Under the pieces are notes generated by a model. It worked only from the letters and a program-made list of their open reading frames with translations, had not been told where the DNA came from and did not search any database. From Salinivirgaceae bacterium (lineage in GTDB: Bacteria; Bacteroidota; Bacteroidia; Bacteroidales; Salinivirgaceae), in the NCBI GenBank assembly GCA_002869335.1, contig PKTE01000267.1:1-34947 (forward strand): DNA of 34,947 nt, read 5' to 3'. Below are positions 34,763 through 34,947 of this stretch, one piece after another (the first letter of the stretch is position 1; each line of letters begins with the position of its first letter). A program made the translations under genes and the position numbers.

Positions 34763-34947
34763 ATGAAATACACAGTAAATATTGATATTGATTGTCCACG
34801 AGAGAAGGTTGTGGCCTTGTTTCACAATCCTGAGCATTATCCAAAATGGATGAATGGCCTGCAAAGGCATGAAATTATTAAAGGTGAGTTTGGAAAAGTA
34901 GGAACCATTTCAAGTTTTGAATTCAAGATGGGAAAACGTGAAATGAC
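34763..34947 (+). CDS. SRPBCC-family protein, N-terminal part (runs off the window)
   Basis: ATG at 34763 opens a frame that stays open to the window end (61 codons). The product starts MKYTVNIDIDCPREKVVALF and has HNPEHYPKWMNGLQRHEII, the usual opening strand, helix and Trp-containing segment of START/SRPBCC-type ligand-binding proteins (polyketide cyclase/Aha1-like). These bind hydrophobic ligands; the specific role is unknown. It follows a terminator by about 30 bases, so it has its own transcript. Confidence 0.75.
   Translation, partial: MKYTVNIDIDCPREKVVALFHNPEHYPKWMNGLQRHEIIKGEFGKVGTISSFEFKMGKREM

Noticed and set aside
1-34947. CRISPR arrays, tRNA/rRNA genes, transposons or phage genes
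   Set aside because: No direct-repeat array, cloverleaf, rRNA segment, transposase or integrase motif was found on either strand by reading.

Overview
This AT-rich window looks like chromosomal DNA of a Bacteroidota, probably a Bacteroidia/Marinilabiliales- or Cytophagales-like organism. The evidence is two proteins with type IX secretion C-terminal sorting domains (YPNP...GIYFVK), promoters of the TAnnTTTG class, few Shine-Dalgarno sequences, DUF4421- and PorT-like outer-membrane proteins, split-subunit transketolase, and futalosine-route menaquinone genes. No tRNA, rRNA, CRISPR array, insertion sequence or phage gene was seen. No gene-free stretch exceeds 300 bases.

Layout. (1) 2-3838: the 3' part of a CCA-adding enzyme gene converges, with a 29-base overlap, on a secreted endonuclease/exonuclease/phosphatase-fold protein and a beta-helix lipoprotein. 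(2) 3941-16554, all minus strand: a chemotaxis-type locus. In transcription order it is a large CheZ-like coiled-coil protein, STAS protein, CheY, CheA, CheW, an outer-membrane porin, CheR, a second receiver, a kinase-like protein with Asn in place of the phospho-acceptor His, CheD, CheB, and a membrane GAF/PAS sensor with no output domain. No methyl-accepting protein with a classical signalling hairpin and no flagellar gene lies in the window, so the pathway probably steers gliding or surface motility, or a non-motility output. A divergent single-domain receiver gene follows at 16693. (3) 17204-22331: lnt, the N-terminal transketolase subunit, and a DUF4421-mqnD-mqnB operon. (4) 22432-25265: a pyruvoyl-tetrahydropterin synthase gene with folE, a beta-barrel protein gene, and fabD. 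(5) 25298-28887: SDR, OsmC and hybrid-kinase genes. (6) 29137-34947: an unrecognised secreted protein, two tandem Omp28-like type IX cargo genes, and the start of an SRPBCC protein gene.

Two things stand out. First, four genes (lnt, the beta-barrel gene, fabD and the second Omp28-like gene) each carry one in-frame TAA with obvious homologous coding sequence continuing in the same frame. Two of them are usually essential, and TAA is also the ordinary stop for most genes here. All four are compatible with a GAA-to-TAA change. Sequence error, oxidative (G-to-T) damage, recent decay and suppression are all open explanations. Second, the chemotaxis locus has unusual parts: an internally duplicated CheZ-like candidate phosphatase, a His-less kinase, an output-less sensor, an embedded porin, and three proteins ending in similar acidic tails with a final Phe. 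Together these could be a divergent, little-described chemosensory circuit.
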